The translations under genes and the position numbers were made by a program. Below are positions 35,558 through 43,904 of a stretch of DNA of 64,000 nucleotides, one piece after another. Source of the stretch: Rubrivivax sp. (GTDB taxonomy: Bacteria > Pseudomonadota > Gammaproteobacteria > Burkholderiales > Burkholderiaceae_C); assembly GCA_016719535.1 (NCBI GenBank), contig JADJYX010000013.1:62001-126000 (forward strand), written 5' to 3'. The notes under the pieces are model-generated. The model did no database searches, was not told where the DNA came from, and worked only from the letters and a program-made list of their open reading frames with translations. Numbering within the stretch: position 1 is the stretch's first letter; each line of letters begins with the position of its first letter.

Positions 35558-36463
35558 ATGCGCCTGCGCCACATCGAAGTCTTCCACGCGGTGATGCAGG
35601 CCGGCACCATCAGCGGCGCCGCGCAGGTGCTGCACATCTCGCAGCCGGCGGTCACCAAGGTGCTGCAGCACTGCGAACTGCAACTGGGCCTGCCGCTGTT
35701 CGAGCGCATCCGCGGCAAGCTCTACCCGCGGCCCGAGGCGCACCGGCTGTTTGCCGAGACCGAAAAGCTCACGCGCGACCTCGCCGGCATCCGCCGCCTG
35801 GCGGCGTCGCTGAAGCACAAGTCGGTCGAAACCATCCGGCTGGTGGCCACGCCCTCGCTGGCCTTCAGCGTGCTGCCGCCGGCGCTGGCCGCCTGGCGCG
35901 CCGATTTTCCGCACACGCAGTGCGAACTGGGCACGCAGCACACCGACGAGATCGTCAACATCCTGCGCATCGGCGAGGCCGACCTCGCGCTGTCGCTGCA
36001 GGACCCGCGCCATCCGAGCATCGTCGCCGAGCCGCTGGCCGAAGGCCCGCTGGTGGCGCTGGGCCGCGCCGGCACCTGGCCGGCGTCGCAGCGCGGCAAG
36101 CCGATCGAGATCGGCGCGCTGCCCGAGGACCTGATCGGCCTGCCGGGCAGCGACCCGCTGGGCGAGTTGATCGCCGGCGCCTTCGAGGCCGCCGACCGCC
36201 AACCGGTCTACCGCACGGTGGTGCAGACCTACCAGCTGGCACGCTCGCTGGTCGAGGCCGGCGGCGGCGTGGCGGCGGTCGACCCCTTCAGCGCCGCGCT
36301 GCCGGCACCCGGGCCGCTGGAGCGCCGACCGATCACGCCGCTGCTGCCGGTACGGCTGTATGTGCTCAGTGCCAGCCAGGCGCCGCTGTCGCACGGCGCG
36401 CGCGAGCTGGTCCAGTGCGTGGCGGCGGTGGCCCGCCGCAGCCTGGACGCCGGCTGGCGCTGA
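35558..36463 (+). CDS. LysR-type regulator of the peptidoglycan-salvage locus
   Basis: The product is 301 residues. The N-terminal winged helix-turn-helix is RHIEVFHAVMQAGTISGAAQ with HISQPAVTKVLQHCELQLGL (residues ~4-43); the effector domain follows (RLVATPSLAFSVLPPAL, LALSLQDPRH). It is flanked by amidase and dipeptidase genes in the same orientation and has its own -10-like TAGAAT at 35531-35536. Two T-N11-A boxes in the locus, before the kinase gene and between dacB and the TonB receptor gene, are the predicted targets. The inducer is probably a wall fragment, but this is inference. Confidence 0.88.
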   Translation: MRLRHIEVFHAVMQAGTISGAAQVLHISQPAVTKVLQHCELQLGLPLFERIRGKLYPRPEAHRLFAETEKLTRDLAGIRRLAASLKHKSVETIRLVATPSLAFSVLPPALAAWRADFPHTQCELGTQHTDEIVNILRIGEADLALSLQDPRHPSIVAEPLAEGPLVALGRAGTWPASQRGKPIEIGALPEDLIGLPGSDPLGELIAGAFEAADRQPVYRTVVQTYQLARSLVEAGGGVAAVDPFSAALPAPGPLERRPITPLLPVRLYVLSASQAPLSHGARELVQCVAAVARRSLDAGWR

Positions 36464-36470
36464 CCCGCGC

Positions 36471-37082
36471 ATGGCGCTCACGATCGCGATCGACGCCCTC
36501 GCCGGCGACCCCGACTTCGTGCCCCTGCGCACGTTGCGCGGTGTGCGCGTCGACCTGCGCTACGCCGGTACGCGCAACCTGCTGGGCCGCGACCTCTATG
36601 CGCCGCACGACTGCGCCTGGCTGCACGCGCAGGCCGCCGATGCGCTGCAGCGCGCCGCCGACTGGCTGGCGCGCGAACGGCCCGCGCTGCACCTGCTGGT
36701 GCTGGACGCCGCACGCCCGCAGCGCGTGCAGGAGCTCTTCTGGCGCCACGTCAGGGGCACGCCGATGCAAGCGTATTTCGCGCCGCCGGAGCGCGGCTCG
36801 ATGCATTCCTTCGGCATGGCGGTGGACCTCACGCTGGCCGATGCGCAGGGCGCCGAGCTCGACATGGGCACGCCCTTCGACGACACCACCGAGCTGTCGC
36901 ACCCGACGCTGGAACACCTGCATGCGGCGACGGGTGCGCTGAGCGAGGCCCAGCTCGGCCACCGCCGCCTGCTGCGCACCGCCATGCTGCATGGCGGCTG
37001 GCAACCGATCAGCACCGAGTGGTGGCATTTCGATTGCGGCGACCGCGACGAGGTGCGACGCAGCTTCCGCCGCATCACCTGA
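36471..37082 (+). CDS. ddpX: D-alanyl-D-alanine dipeptidase (VanX/DdpX family)
   Basis: The product is 203 residues from the ATG at 36471, 8 bp after the LysR gene. The family zinc motifs are SMHSFGMAVDLTLAD (S-x-H-x-x-G-x-A-x-D, ~residue 105) and STEWWHFDCGD (E-x-W-H, ~182); RPQRVQELFW and LDAARPQ are also typical. It hydrolyses D-Ala-D-Ala to D-Ala. No signal peptide is seen, so it is probably cytoplasmic, as VanX and E. coli DdpX are. In this locus it would recover D-Ala from dipeptides freed from wall peptides, rather than confer vancomycin resistance. Confidence 0.92.
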   Translation: MALTIAIDALAGDPDFVPLRTLRGVRVDLRYAGTRNLLGRDLYAPHDCAWLHAQAADALQRAADWLARERPALHLLVLDAARPQRVQELFWRHVRGTPMQAYFAPPERGSMHSFGMAVDLTLADAQGAELDMGTPFDDTTELSHPTLEHLHAATGALSEAQLGHRRLLRTAMLHGGWQPISTEWWHFDCGDRDEVRRSFRRIT

Positions 37083-37092
37083 ACCCGGCCCC

Positions 37093-38646
37093 CTACGGCC
37101 CTCCGGGCCGGTCCCCCCACGGGGGAGCGATCCCGACCGGGAAACCCGGATCGGGATCCTTTCCCGCGGTATCGACGCTGCCGCGGGCGAAGCGCTGCTG
37201 CGCGATCCAGTCGACCAGCGCATCGGCCAGCGGGCGCAGCGCACGCGGCTTGACGTGGTCGTGGTTGAAGATCGCCACCACCACCAGCGGCTGCCCGGCA
37301 GCGTCGCTCATCGTGCCGGCCAGCGACACCACGTTCTTCAGCGTGCCGGTCTTCAGCCGCGCCTGGCCGGCGGCGGCGCTGTCGGTGAGGCGGCGGCGCA
37401 GCGTGCCGTCGACGCCGGCAATCGGCAGGCTGGCGACAAACTCGGGCGCCCAGCGGCTGGCCAGGCCGGCACGGATCACCGCCTCCAGCTGCGCCGGCGT
37501 GAGGCGCTCGCTGCGCGACAGGCCCGAGCCGTTGTCCAGCACCAGGCCCTCGTCGGCGATGCCGCGGCTGCGCAGCCAGCTGCGCACCGCACGCTCGGCG
37601 CGCTGCAGCGTCGGCTCGGTGGCGTCGCCCGGCGCCGCGCGGCCGATCGCCAGATACAGCGTGCGCGTGAAGGCGTTGTCCGACGGCTTGTTGATGGCGC
37701 GCACCAGCTCCGACAGCGGGCGCGAACTGCGCTCGGCCAGCACCGCCGCGTCGGCCGGCGCCACGCCTTCGCGCACCGGGCCGCGCCAGCGGCCGCCGAG
37801 CTCGGCCCACAGCTGGCGCAAGAGGCGGCCGACATAGTCGTTGCGCCCGATGACGTTGAGCGCGAGCGTGCGCTCGCAGCGCACGGGCCAGGTGCCGCGC
37901 AGCACCACGTCCATCTGCCGGCCCGGGCCCGGCGGCTTCACCCGCGGCGGCTGCCAGCCCTCGTCCCAGGTGCTGCAGTCGCCGTCGACGAGCTGCATCT
38001 CGTGCGTGACGCGCACGCCGGCCAGGCGGGTGAGCGGCTGCACCTGCAGCCCGCGCTCGTCGACGAACAGGTCCACGCGCAGCAGGTTCTGGTTGACCAG
38101 CAGCGCATCGGGGATCAGGTTGTAGGCAAATTCGGGCGCCTCGTCGAAAGGCGGCACCCCGAGGTCCGTCCGCGTCGGCTGGAAGGCGCTGCGGTCGAGC
38201 ACCAGCGCACCTCGCACCTCGGCGAGCCCGCGGTGGCGGGCGCGCTGCAGCAAGGCGCGCAGGGCAGCGGCATCGAGGTCCATGTCGCCCTGGCCCTGCA
38301 GGATGAGGTCGCCGTGCAGCACGCCGCCGATGACCGGGCCGCCCGCCAGCAGCCGCGTGTGCCCCCGCCAGGCCGGGCCCAGTTGCTCCAGCCCCACAAG
38401 GGTTGTCACCAACTTCATCGTCGACCCGGGTTGCAGCGGCCGCTCGGCCTGGTGCGCGAGAAAGCGCGGCCCGGGTGCCACCGGGGCCACCACCAGGCCC
38501 ACGGCATCGGACGGCACGCCGAGCTCGGCCAGCTGCCGCGCCAGCGCGGCCGGCAATTCGGCACGCGCCGAAACGGCGGGCAGCAAGGCCAGCAGGGCGA
38601 TCAGCCAGGAGCGGCAGGCGGTGGCGGGTGGTCGCGGCATCGGCAT
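37093..38646 (-). CDS. dacB: D-alanyl-D-alanine carboxypeptidase/endopeptidase, PBP4
   Basis: The product is about 517 residues from the ATG at 38646 (38640 also possible), with a Sec signal (ACRSWLIALLALLPAVSARA). The peptidase S13 motifs are all present: S-x-x-K in LQPGSTMKLVTT (~64), S-D-N in INKPSDNAFTRTLY (~320) and K-T-G in ARLKTGTLKNVVSLAGTM (~435). PBP4 removes terminal D-Ala and cuts D,D-crosslinks in the periplasm. The last ~25 residues (GFPVGIAPPWGDRPGGP) are translated from a hairpin-rich repeat and are probably not part of the ancestral protein. It is divergent from the TonB-receptor gene, with a shared LysR-type box between. Confidence 0.93.
   Translation of the reverse strand: MPMPRPPATACRSWLIALLALLPAVSARAELPAALARQLAELGVPSDAVGLVVAPVAPGPRFLAHQAERPLQPGSTMKLVTTLVGLEQLGPAWRGHTRLLAGGPVIGGVLHGDLILQGQGDMDLDAAALRALLQRARHRGLAEVRGALVLDRSAFQPTRTDLGVPPFDEAPEFAYNLIPDALLVNQNLLRVDLFVDERGLQVQPLTRLAGVRVTHEMQLVDGDCSTWDEGWQPPRVKPPGPGRQMDVVLRGTWPVRCERTLALNVIGRNDYVGRLLRQLWAELGGRWRGPVREGVAPADAAVLAERSSRPLSELVRAINKPSDNAFTRTLYLAIGRAAPGDATEPTLQRAERAVRSWLRSRGIADEGLVLDNGSGLSRSERLTPAQLEAVIRAGLASRWAPEFVASLPIAGVDGTLRRRLTDSAAAGQARLKTGTLKNVVSLAGTMSDAAGQPLVVVAIFNHDHVKPRALRPLADALVDWIAQQRFARGSVDTAGKDPDPGFPVGIAPPWGDRPGGP
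37097..37158. repeat. REP-like cluster of three hairpins between ddpX and dacB
   Basis: Three consecutive inverted repeats: GGCCC-TCC-GGGCC (37097-37109), TCCCCC-CAC-GGGGGA (37112-37126) and a longer stem with GATCCCGA/TCGGGATC arms plus CCGGG/CCCGG (37129-37158, AAA loop, one bulge), followed by CCTTT on the plus strand. The last hairpin can terminate ddpX transcription. The block looks like a dispersed intergenic repeat and is read as the final ~20 codons of dacB. Confidence 0.7.
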
Positions 38647-38746
38647 CCAGGGTACGCCGCGTCCGGGGACCGGCGGGGGTGCATCGGGTTGGGTCACCAC
38701 AGTCTATGCAGGCCGCGCGGGCGCGGCGACTCGACGGCCGCGACCG

Positions 38747-38815
38747 GGCATTCCACGCGGTTATGCACAGCGCACGCCTTTTCATTGGCCGCTGCCGCGA
38801 GCGCTGCCTACCCTG
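38747..38815. promoter_or_regulatory. LysR-type box and promoter between dacB and the TonB receptor (element B)
   Basis: This is the second copy of the 69-bp element: GCAT-N11-ATGC at 38748-38766, TTGGCC at 38785-38790, an 18-bp spacer and TACCCT at 38809-38814, pointing to the TonB-receptor gene; the box centre is at about -64. On the other strand a -10-like TAGACT (38706-38701) before dacB would place the same box near -63 of that promoter too, so one site could serve both genes. Confidence 0.65.
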
Positions 38816-38900
38816 ACCCGTTGACCCGAGGTTCTGGCCTGGCATCGCCCGTGTGTCGCGGATGCTCGAGTCCCCACCCCTTCTTGCAGGAGCTCGCCCC

Positions 38901-41741
38901 GTGAAACTCACCCCCCTGGCTTCCGCCATCGCCCTGCTGGGGCTGTCGACGGCCGTGCTGGCGCAGACGCCCGCGCCGCAGCGCGTGGAGATCACCGGCA
39001 GCAGCATCAAGCGCATCGCCGCCGAAGGCGCGCTGCCGGTGCAGATCATCACGCGCCAGGACCTGGAGCGCCAGGGCATCGTCACCGCCGAGCAATTGCT
39101 GAGCTCGCTGTCGGTCAACGGCACCGGCCTGGACAACCTGGCCTCCAATGCCGACGTGGTGGCCGGCGCCGCGCGCGGCAACAACGGCCTGTCGGCGGCC
39201 AACCTGCGCGGCCAGGGCGCCGCGGCGACGCTGGTGCTGCTGAACGGCCGGCGCATCGCCGCGCACGGCCTCAACGGCGGCATCGTCGACCTGCAGTCGA
39301 TCCCGATGGGCGCGGTCGAGCGGGTGGAGATCCTGAAGGACGGCGCCTCGGCGATCTACGGCACCGATGCCATCGGCGGCGTCATCAACTTCATCCTGCG
39401 CAAGAACTACAGCGGGCTGGAGGCGCAGGCCTTCACCGACGTCACCGAGGCCGGTGGCGGCAACATCACCCGCTTCAAGGTCACGGGCGGCTTCGGCGAC
39501 CTGGAGAAGAACAACTTCAACCTGCTGGTTTCGCTGGCCCACAGCGAGAACAAGGCGCTGCGCGGTGACCAGCGCGATTTCGTCAATACCTTCCAGCCCG
39601 ACCGCGGCCTGTCGGTCGACACCCGGGGCACGCCCTACGCGACGCTGTTCGCGATCGGCAGCCTCTACAGCGCGCTGAGCCGCGACAACCTCAACAACGC
39701 CGGCCGCAGCACCGGACCGACGCTGCCCGGCGGCGGCAGCCAGACCTACAACGGCATCAACGTGCTCGACCTGCCGGGCGGCGCCGGCTGCAACAGCGTC
39801 GACGGCATGGGGGCCTACGACGAGCTGCTGTGGGCCAGCCCGGCAGCGCGCTTCGGCTGTGCCTGGGACACCGGGCGCGCGGCGGTGCTGCAGCAGCCGG
39901 TGAAGAACACCAGCGTGGTGGCGCGCGGCACGCTGCGCCTGGGCGAGCACCAGCTCGTCGGCGAGTTCACCGGTGCCGATGTGCGCTCGGCCAAAAGCTT
40001 CTCGGCCAACCAGATCTCCAGCAGCACCTCGGCCACCAGCCCCTTCTTCAACCTGGCCTACCCGAGCACCGGCGCGTCGTACAACGAGGTCTTCAACCAG
40101 CTGGTGGCCACCTTCCCGCAGCTCGAGGCCAACCGCGGCCAGCCGCTGGCCATGCGCTGGCGCTGCATGCCCTGCGGCCCGCGCGAGATCGACACCGACA
40201 GCGACACCTCGCGCCTGCTGCTGGCCGCCGATGGCCCGCTGGGCGGCGGCTGGGACTACCGCGCCGGCGTCTCGCGCGCCGAGAGCGACACCACCTCCAC
40301 GCTGGGCGACGGCTATTTCTACGGGCGTGAATTTGCGGCGCTGATCAACTCCGGGCTGCTCAACCCCTTCTCGCTGACGCAGACGCCCGAGGCACTGGCG
40401 GCGCTGGAGGGCGTCAAGGCGCGCGGCGCCACGCTGTATGGCGGCAAATATGCGGTCGACCAGGTCGATGCCGTGGTCAGCGGCCCGCTGGCCCGGCTGC
40501 CGGGCGGCGAGGTCATGGCCGCGGTGGGCGTGGACATGCGCAGCGAGAAATACCGCTTCAACGGCAATGCCACCGACCTGGACACGCAGCGGCGCATCTT
40601 CAACGCGCCCTTCGACAGCATCAATACGCTGGATACCGTCAAGCGCGAGGTGAAGGCCGTCTTCGCCGAGGTGCAGGTGCCGATCACCAAACGCCTGGAG
40701 CTGACGCTGGCCGGGCGCTACGACGACTACACCGGCTTCGGCAGCACCACCAACCCCAAGGTGTCGCTGCGCTTCGCGCCGGTCGACCAGCTGGTGATGC
40801 GCGGCTCGTACAACACGGGCTTCCGCGTGCCCAATTTCAACCAGCTGTTCTTCGGCATCACCGAGTCGACCTACGCCGGCAAGGACCTGGTCGACCCGGC
40901 CCGGTGCGCCAGCGGCGTCGTCAGCGCGACGCCGGGCTGCGAATCGATCACGCCCATCGTCTACACCGGCGGCAAGCCCGACCTCGGCCCCGAGGAGAGC
41001 AAGCAGTGGACGGCCGGCATCGTGTGGGAGCCGAATGCCAACTTCAACGTCAGCGTCGATTACTGGGACATCCGCCGCGACGGCACGGTGCAGTCGCTGG
41101 CGCTGTCCGACCTGGTCAAGAACTACACGCTGTTCCCCGGCAACTTCCTGCGTGACGCCGCCGGCAACCTGGTGGCCATCGATTCGCGCTGGGTCAATGC
41201 CGGCCAGACCATGACCAAGGGCGTGGACATCAACGCCCGCCTGCAGGGCCGGCTGACGGATGCGCGCTGGGCGGTGGTGCTGGACGGCAGCTACCTGCTC
41301 GAGAAGAAGTCGCGCCTGATCGCCAGCGCCCCCTTCGGCGCCAGCGAGGTCGGCGTGTTCACGCGCGCCGGCGACCTCGGCCTGCGCTGGAAGCACAGCC
41401 TGACCGGCACCTACACGCGCGGCGCCTGGACGGGCACGCTGCAGCACCTGTACCGCAGCGGCTACGACGACTACGTGCTGCCCGGCGTGGCCAATGGCAC
41501 CATCGTGCCGCCGAACTGGAGCCCCGAGGTCAAGGCCTACCAGCTGTGGAACACCAGCGTGGCCTACACCGGCATCAAGAACCTGACGCTGACGCTGGGC
41601 GTGAAAAACCTGCTCGACAAGGACCCGCCCTTCTCGGCCGCCTACGACGGCAACACCGGCGCCGGCAGCTCGTGGGAGCCGCGCGTGGCCGACCCGCGCG
41701 GGCGTTCGTATACCTTCCAGATCGACTACAAATTCTTCTGA
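38901..41741 (+). CDS. TonB-dependent outer-membrane receptor, predicted wall-fragment importer
   Basis: The product is 946 residues from a GTG at 38901, chosen because AGGAG stands 8 nt upstream and a signal peptide follows (KLTPLASAIALLGLSTAVLAQ). The plug domain contains EITGSSIKRIAAEGALPVQI, NLRGQGAAATLVLLNGRRI and GTDAIGGVINFILRKN; the barrel ends in RSYTFQIDYKFF with the terminal aromatic residue. The type resembles large receptors for oligosaccharides or peptides rather than siderophore receptors. Its gene lies between dacB and an LD-carboxypeptidase gene, shares a LysR box with the kinase operon, and is coupled to the carboxypeptidase by CTGA. Import of peptidoglycan fragments is therefore the best guess. 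Confidence 0.9.
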   Translation: MKLTPLASAIALLGLSTAVLAQTPAPQRVEITGSSIKRIAAEGALPVQIITRQDLERQGIVTAEQLLSSLSVNGTGLDNLASNADVVAGAARGNNGLSAANLRGQGAAATLVLLNGRRIAAHGLNGGIVDLQSIPMGAVERVEILKDGASAIYGTDAIGGVINFILRKNYSGLEAQAFTDVTEAGGGNITRFKVTGGFGDLEKNNFNLLVSLAHSENKALRGDQRDFVNTFQPDRGLSVDTRGTPYATLFAIGSLYSALSRDNLNNAGRSTGPTLPGGGSQTYNGINVLDLPGGAGCNSVDGMGAYDELLWASPAARFGCAWDTGRAAVLQQPVKNTSVVARGTLRLGEHQLVGEFTGADVRSAKSFSANQISSSTSATSPFFNLAYPSTGASYNEVFNQLVATFPQLEANRGQPLAMRWRCMPCGPREIDTDSDTSRLLLAADGPLGGGWDYRAGVSRAESDTTSTLGDGYFYGREFAALINSGLLNPFSLTQTPEALAALEGVKARGATLYGGKYAVDQVDAVVSGPLARLPGGEVMAAVGVDMRSEKYRFNGNATDLDTQRRIFNAPFDSINTLDTVKREVKAVFAEVQVPITKRLELTLAGRYDDYTGFGSTTNPKVSLRFAPVDQLVMRGSYNTGFRVPNFNQLFFGITESTYAGKDLVDPARCASGVVSATPGCESITPIVYTGGKPDLGPEESKQWTAGIVWEPNANFNVSVDYWDIRRDGTVQSLALSDLVKNYTLFPGNFLRDAAGNLVAIDSRWVNAGQTMTKGVDINARLQGRLTDARWAVVLDGSYLLEKKSRLIASAPFGASEVGVFTRAGDLGLRWKHSLTGTYTRGAWTGTLQHLYRSGYDDYVLPGVANGTIVPPNWSPEVKAYQLWNTSVAYTGIKNLTLTLGVKNLLDKDPPFSAAYDGNTGAGSSWEPRVADPRGRSYTFQIDYKFF

Positions 41742-42889
41742 TCGACGCGCCCGCCGCCCTGCCCACGCGGCGCCGCCTGCTCGCCGGCGCGGCGGCGGTG
41801 CTCGCGCTGCCGGGTTGCGCCGTGCAGCCGTCGGCGCCCGCCCCGGCGCCAGCGCCGCCGCCGGGGCCACCGCCGGCAGCCGTGGATGCACCGGTCTGCC
41901 CGGCTCCTGCGCCGGCTCCAGCGCCCGCACCGGCTCCCCTGATGAAGCCGCCGCGGCTGCGCCCCGGCGACGTGGTCGGCCTGTTCGCCTCGGCCACGCG
42001 CATGACCGAGGCCTGGATCGCCAGCGCCATGACCAGCGTGCAGGCCCTGGGCCTGCAGCCGCGGCTGGCGCCCAACGTGCGCGCGGTGCACGGGCACTAT
42101 GCCGGCACGGTGGCGCAACGCGTCGACGACCTGCATGCGCTGTGGGCCGACCCCGAGGTGCGGGCGCTGTGGAGCATCCGCGGCGGCGCCGGCACGGCGC
42201 AGCTGCTCCCGCACCTGGACTATGCGGCGATGCGGCGCGACCCGAAGGCGCTGCTGGGCTTTTCCGACGTCACCGCGCTGCACCTGGCGCTGCTGCGCCA
42301 CGCGCGGCTGGTGAGCTTTCACACCCTGGCCGGCAGTTCGACCTTCTCGCCCTACAGCGTGCAGGCGCTGCGCGCCGTGCTGATGGCGCCGCGCGGCGGC
42401 GAGCTGCGCCTCGAGCGCTCGCCCGAACATGGCCAGCGCGAGGCGACCGAGCCGGCCTACCGCACACGCACCGTGCGCGCGGGCCGCGCCGAAGGCCCGC
42501 TGGTGGGCGGCAACCTGTCGGTGCTGAGCGCGCTGGTGGGCACGCCGTATGGCGCGCAGTCCGACGGCGCGCTGCTGTTCCTGGAGGACGTCGGCGAGCT
42601 GCCCTACCGCATCGACCGCATGCTCATGCAGCTCGAGCTGGCCGGCCTGACCCGCGGTGCGGCCGGCGTCATCGGCGGCGTCTTCCGCGACTGCGAGCAC
42701 CCGCCGGGCCAGCCCGGCATGGCGCTGGCGCAGGCCATCGACGCGCGCTTCGGCGCCGCCGGCGTGCCCGCCGTCTACGGCCTGAGCTTCGGCCACGTGC
42801 GCGACCAGTTCACGCTGCCGATCGGCGTGCGCGCGCGCCTGGATACCGAGGCGCGCACGCTCACGCTGCTGGAGCCGGCGGTCGACTGA
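41738..42889 (+). CDS. Exported LD-carboxypeptidase (peptidase S66), apparent CTG start
   Basis: The product is about 383 residues. The S66 nucleophile is in LLGFSDVTALHLALL (~175), the Glu/His partners are likely in LEDVGELPYRIDRML and YGLSFGHVRDQF, and SIRGGAGTAQLLPHLD is the family N-terminal loop. LdcA removes D-Ala from tetrapeptides. Unlike cytoplasmic LdcA, it begins with TRRRLLAGAAAVLALPGCA (twin-arginine-like lipoprotein signal) and a Pro/Ala repeat linker, so it should act in the cell envelope. No ATG, GTG or TTG fits before the signal; a CTG at 41738 overlaps the receptor stop (CTGA) exactly as GTGA and ATGA do elsewhere. Confidence 0.85.
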   Translation: MIDAPAALPTRRRLLAGAAAVLALPGCAVQPSAPAPAPAPPPGPPPAAVDAPVCPAPAPAPAPAPAPLMKPPRLRPGDVVGLFASATRMTEAWIASAMTSVQALGLQPRLAPNVRAVHGHYAGTVAQRVDDLHALWADPEVRALWSIRGGAGTAQLLPHLDYAAMRRDPKALLGFSDVTALHLALLRHARLVSFHTLAGSSTFSPYSVQALRAVLMAPRGGELRLERSPEHGQREATEPAYRTRTVRAGRAEGPLVGGNLSVLSALVGTPYGAQSDGALLFLEDVGELPYRIDRMLMQLELAGLTRGAAGVIGGVFRDCEHPPGQPGMALAQAIDARFGAAGVPAVYGLSFGHVRDQFTLPIGVRARLDTEARTLTLLEPAVD

Positions 42890-43859
42890 CCAGCCGCCGC
42901 CCGCTGGCCTGCGCGAAATAGAACCACTCGTGCCCGGGCTCGGCGCGGTGGTTGGGAAAGACGATGCGGCCGTCGGCCGGCGCGGCAACGATATGGCCGT
43001 CGTGGCGCACGCCGATCGGCTCGCCGGCGCGCACGGGGTCGAAGCTGGCCCATTCGCGCACGAAGCGGTCGTCGACATGCAGCCGGTCGGTCACCTCCAT
43101 CAGGCGCAGCACCTCGTGGTCGGTGCGCGCCGGGGCCAGCGGGAGGGCGGCCAGCTGCAGCAGCGCCAGCGTCTGGCGGATGGCCTGGTAGGCGACTTCG
43201 GGCGCTTTCGGGTCATCGTGCTGGCCGCATTCCAGCGTCATCGCCCAGCCGCCGCGCGCGCGCATGGTTTCGGTGGTGCCGACGCCATAGTTGGGGTCGG
43301 CATCGAGCACGCTGCCGATGCGCTGCGCGCGCGCACGCCGCCGCGCCACGCCGGCCTCGTAGACCGACAGCCAGCCGTCGACGATGCGGCGCACACCCAG
43401 GTGCAGCGCCAGCCGCGCCTCGTCGGCGGCCTGCGCGAAGGGTTCGAGCGCGCCGGTGTTGTCCTCGGGGCCGATCATCACGAAGGCCTCGCCGGCACTC
43501 TGGAAGGAATGCAGGTCGAGCAGGCCGTCGTGGGCGTCCAGCAGCGGGCACAGCAGGTTGCCGATGCGGTCCTCGAAATCCTGCGGCACCGCGGTCGGGC
43601 GCAGGTTGCGGTTGAGGTTGCGGTCACCGATGCGGCGGCCCAGTTCATGCGCCAGCGGGTTGGTGACGGGCACGAAGGTGACGCAGCCGCGTGCGATGCG
43701 CAGCGCGCCGGCGTCGAGTTCGGCCACGATGCGCTGGATGCCCAGGGTGCCGGCGACCTCGTTGCCGTGCACGGCGCCCAGCACCAGCAGCCGCGGGCCC
43801 GGCCGCAGGCCGTAAAACTGGTGCACGCGCCAGTGGTGGCGCTCGGCCGCGTCGCTCAT
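42861..43859 (-). CDS. Succinylglutamate desuccinylase/aspartoacylase family zinc hydrolase
   Basis: The product is 332 residues. The zinc site of this M14-like family is visible: LLVLGAVHGNEVAGTLGI (~25-40, His and Glu) and LLDLHSFQSAG (~115, His), with the Arg/Asn substrate motif RNLNRNLRP and a C-terminal Glu in MTLECGQHDDP (~210). Members cleave amide bonds, for example N-acyl amino acids; MpaA-type relatives of the M14 superfamily cleave muropeptide gamma-D-Glu-mDAP bonds. It converges on the LD-carboxypeptidase gene with a 29-bp overlap. A role in wall-peptide catabolism is possible but not shown. Confidence 0.8.
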   Translation of the reverse strand: MSDAAERHHWRVHQFYGLRPGPRLLVLGAVHGNEVAGTLGIQRIVAELDAGALRIARGCVTFVPVTNPLAHELGRRIGDRNLNRNLRPTAVPQDFEDRIGNLLCPLLDAHDGLLDLHSFQSAGEAFVMIGPEDNTGALEPFAQAADEARLALHLGVRRIVDGWLSVYEAGVARRRARAQRIGSVLDADPNYGVGTTETMRARGGWAMTLECGQHDDPKAPEVAYQAIRQTLALLQLAALPLAPARTDHEVLRLMEVTDRLHVDDRFVREWASFDPVRAGEPIGVRHDGHIVAAPADGRIVFPNHRAEPGHEWFYFAQASGRRLVSRPPAPAA

Positions 43860-43904
43860 CGTCTCTCCTGTCGGGTCGGGGGCGCGAGCATAGCGGCGCC
43901 GCCT

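Noticed and set aside
36471..37082. Vancomycin-resistance dipeptidase (VanX) as a resistance gene
   Set aside because: No vanH, vanA or vanRS genes are near; the wall-salvage context and a Gram-negative host favour a catabolic DdpX role.
38808..41930. 1040-codon minus frame opposite the TonB receptor
   Set aside because: Low-complexity antisense frame; the receptor on the plus strand has a signal peptide, ribosome-binding site and conserved motifs.
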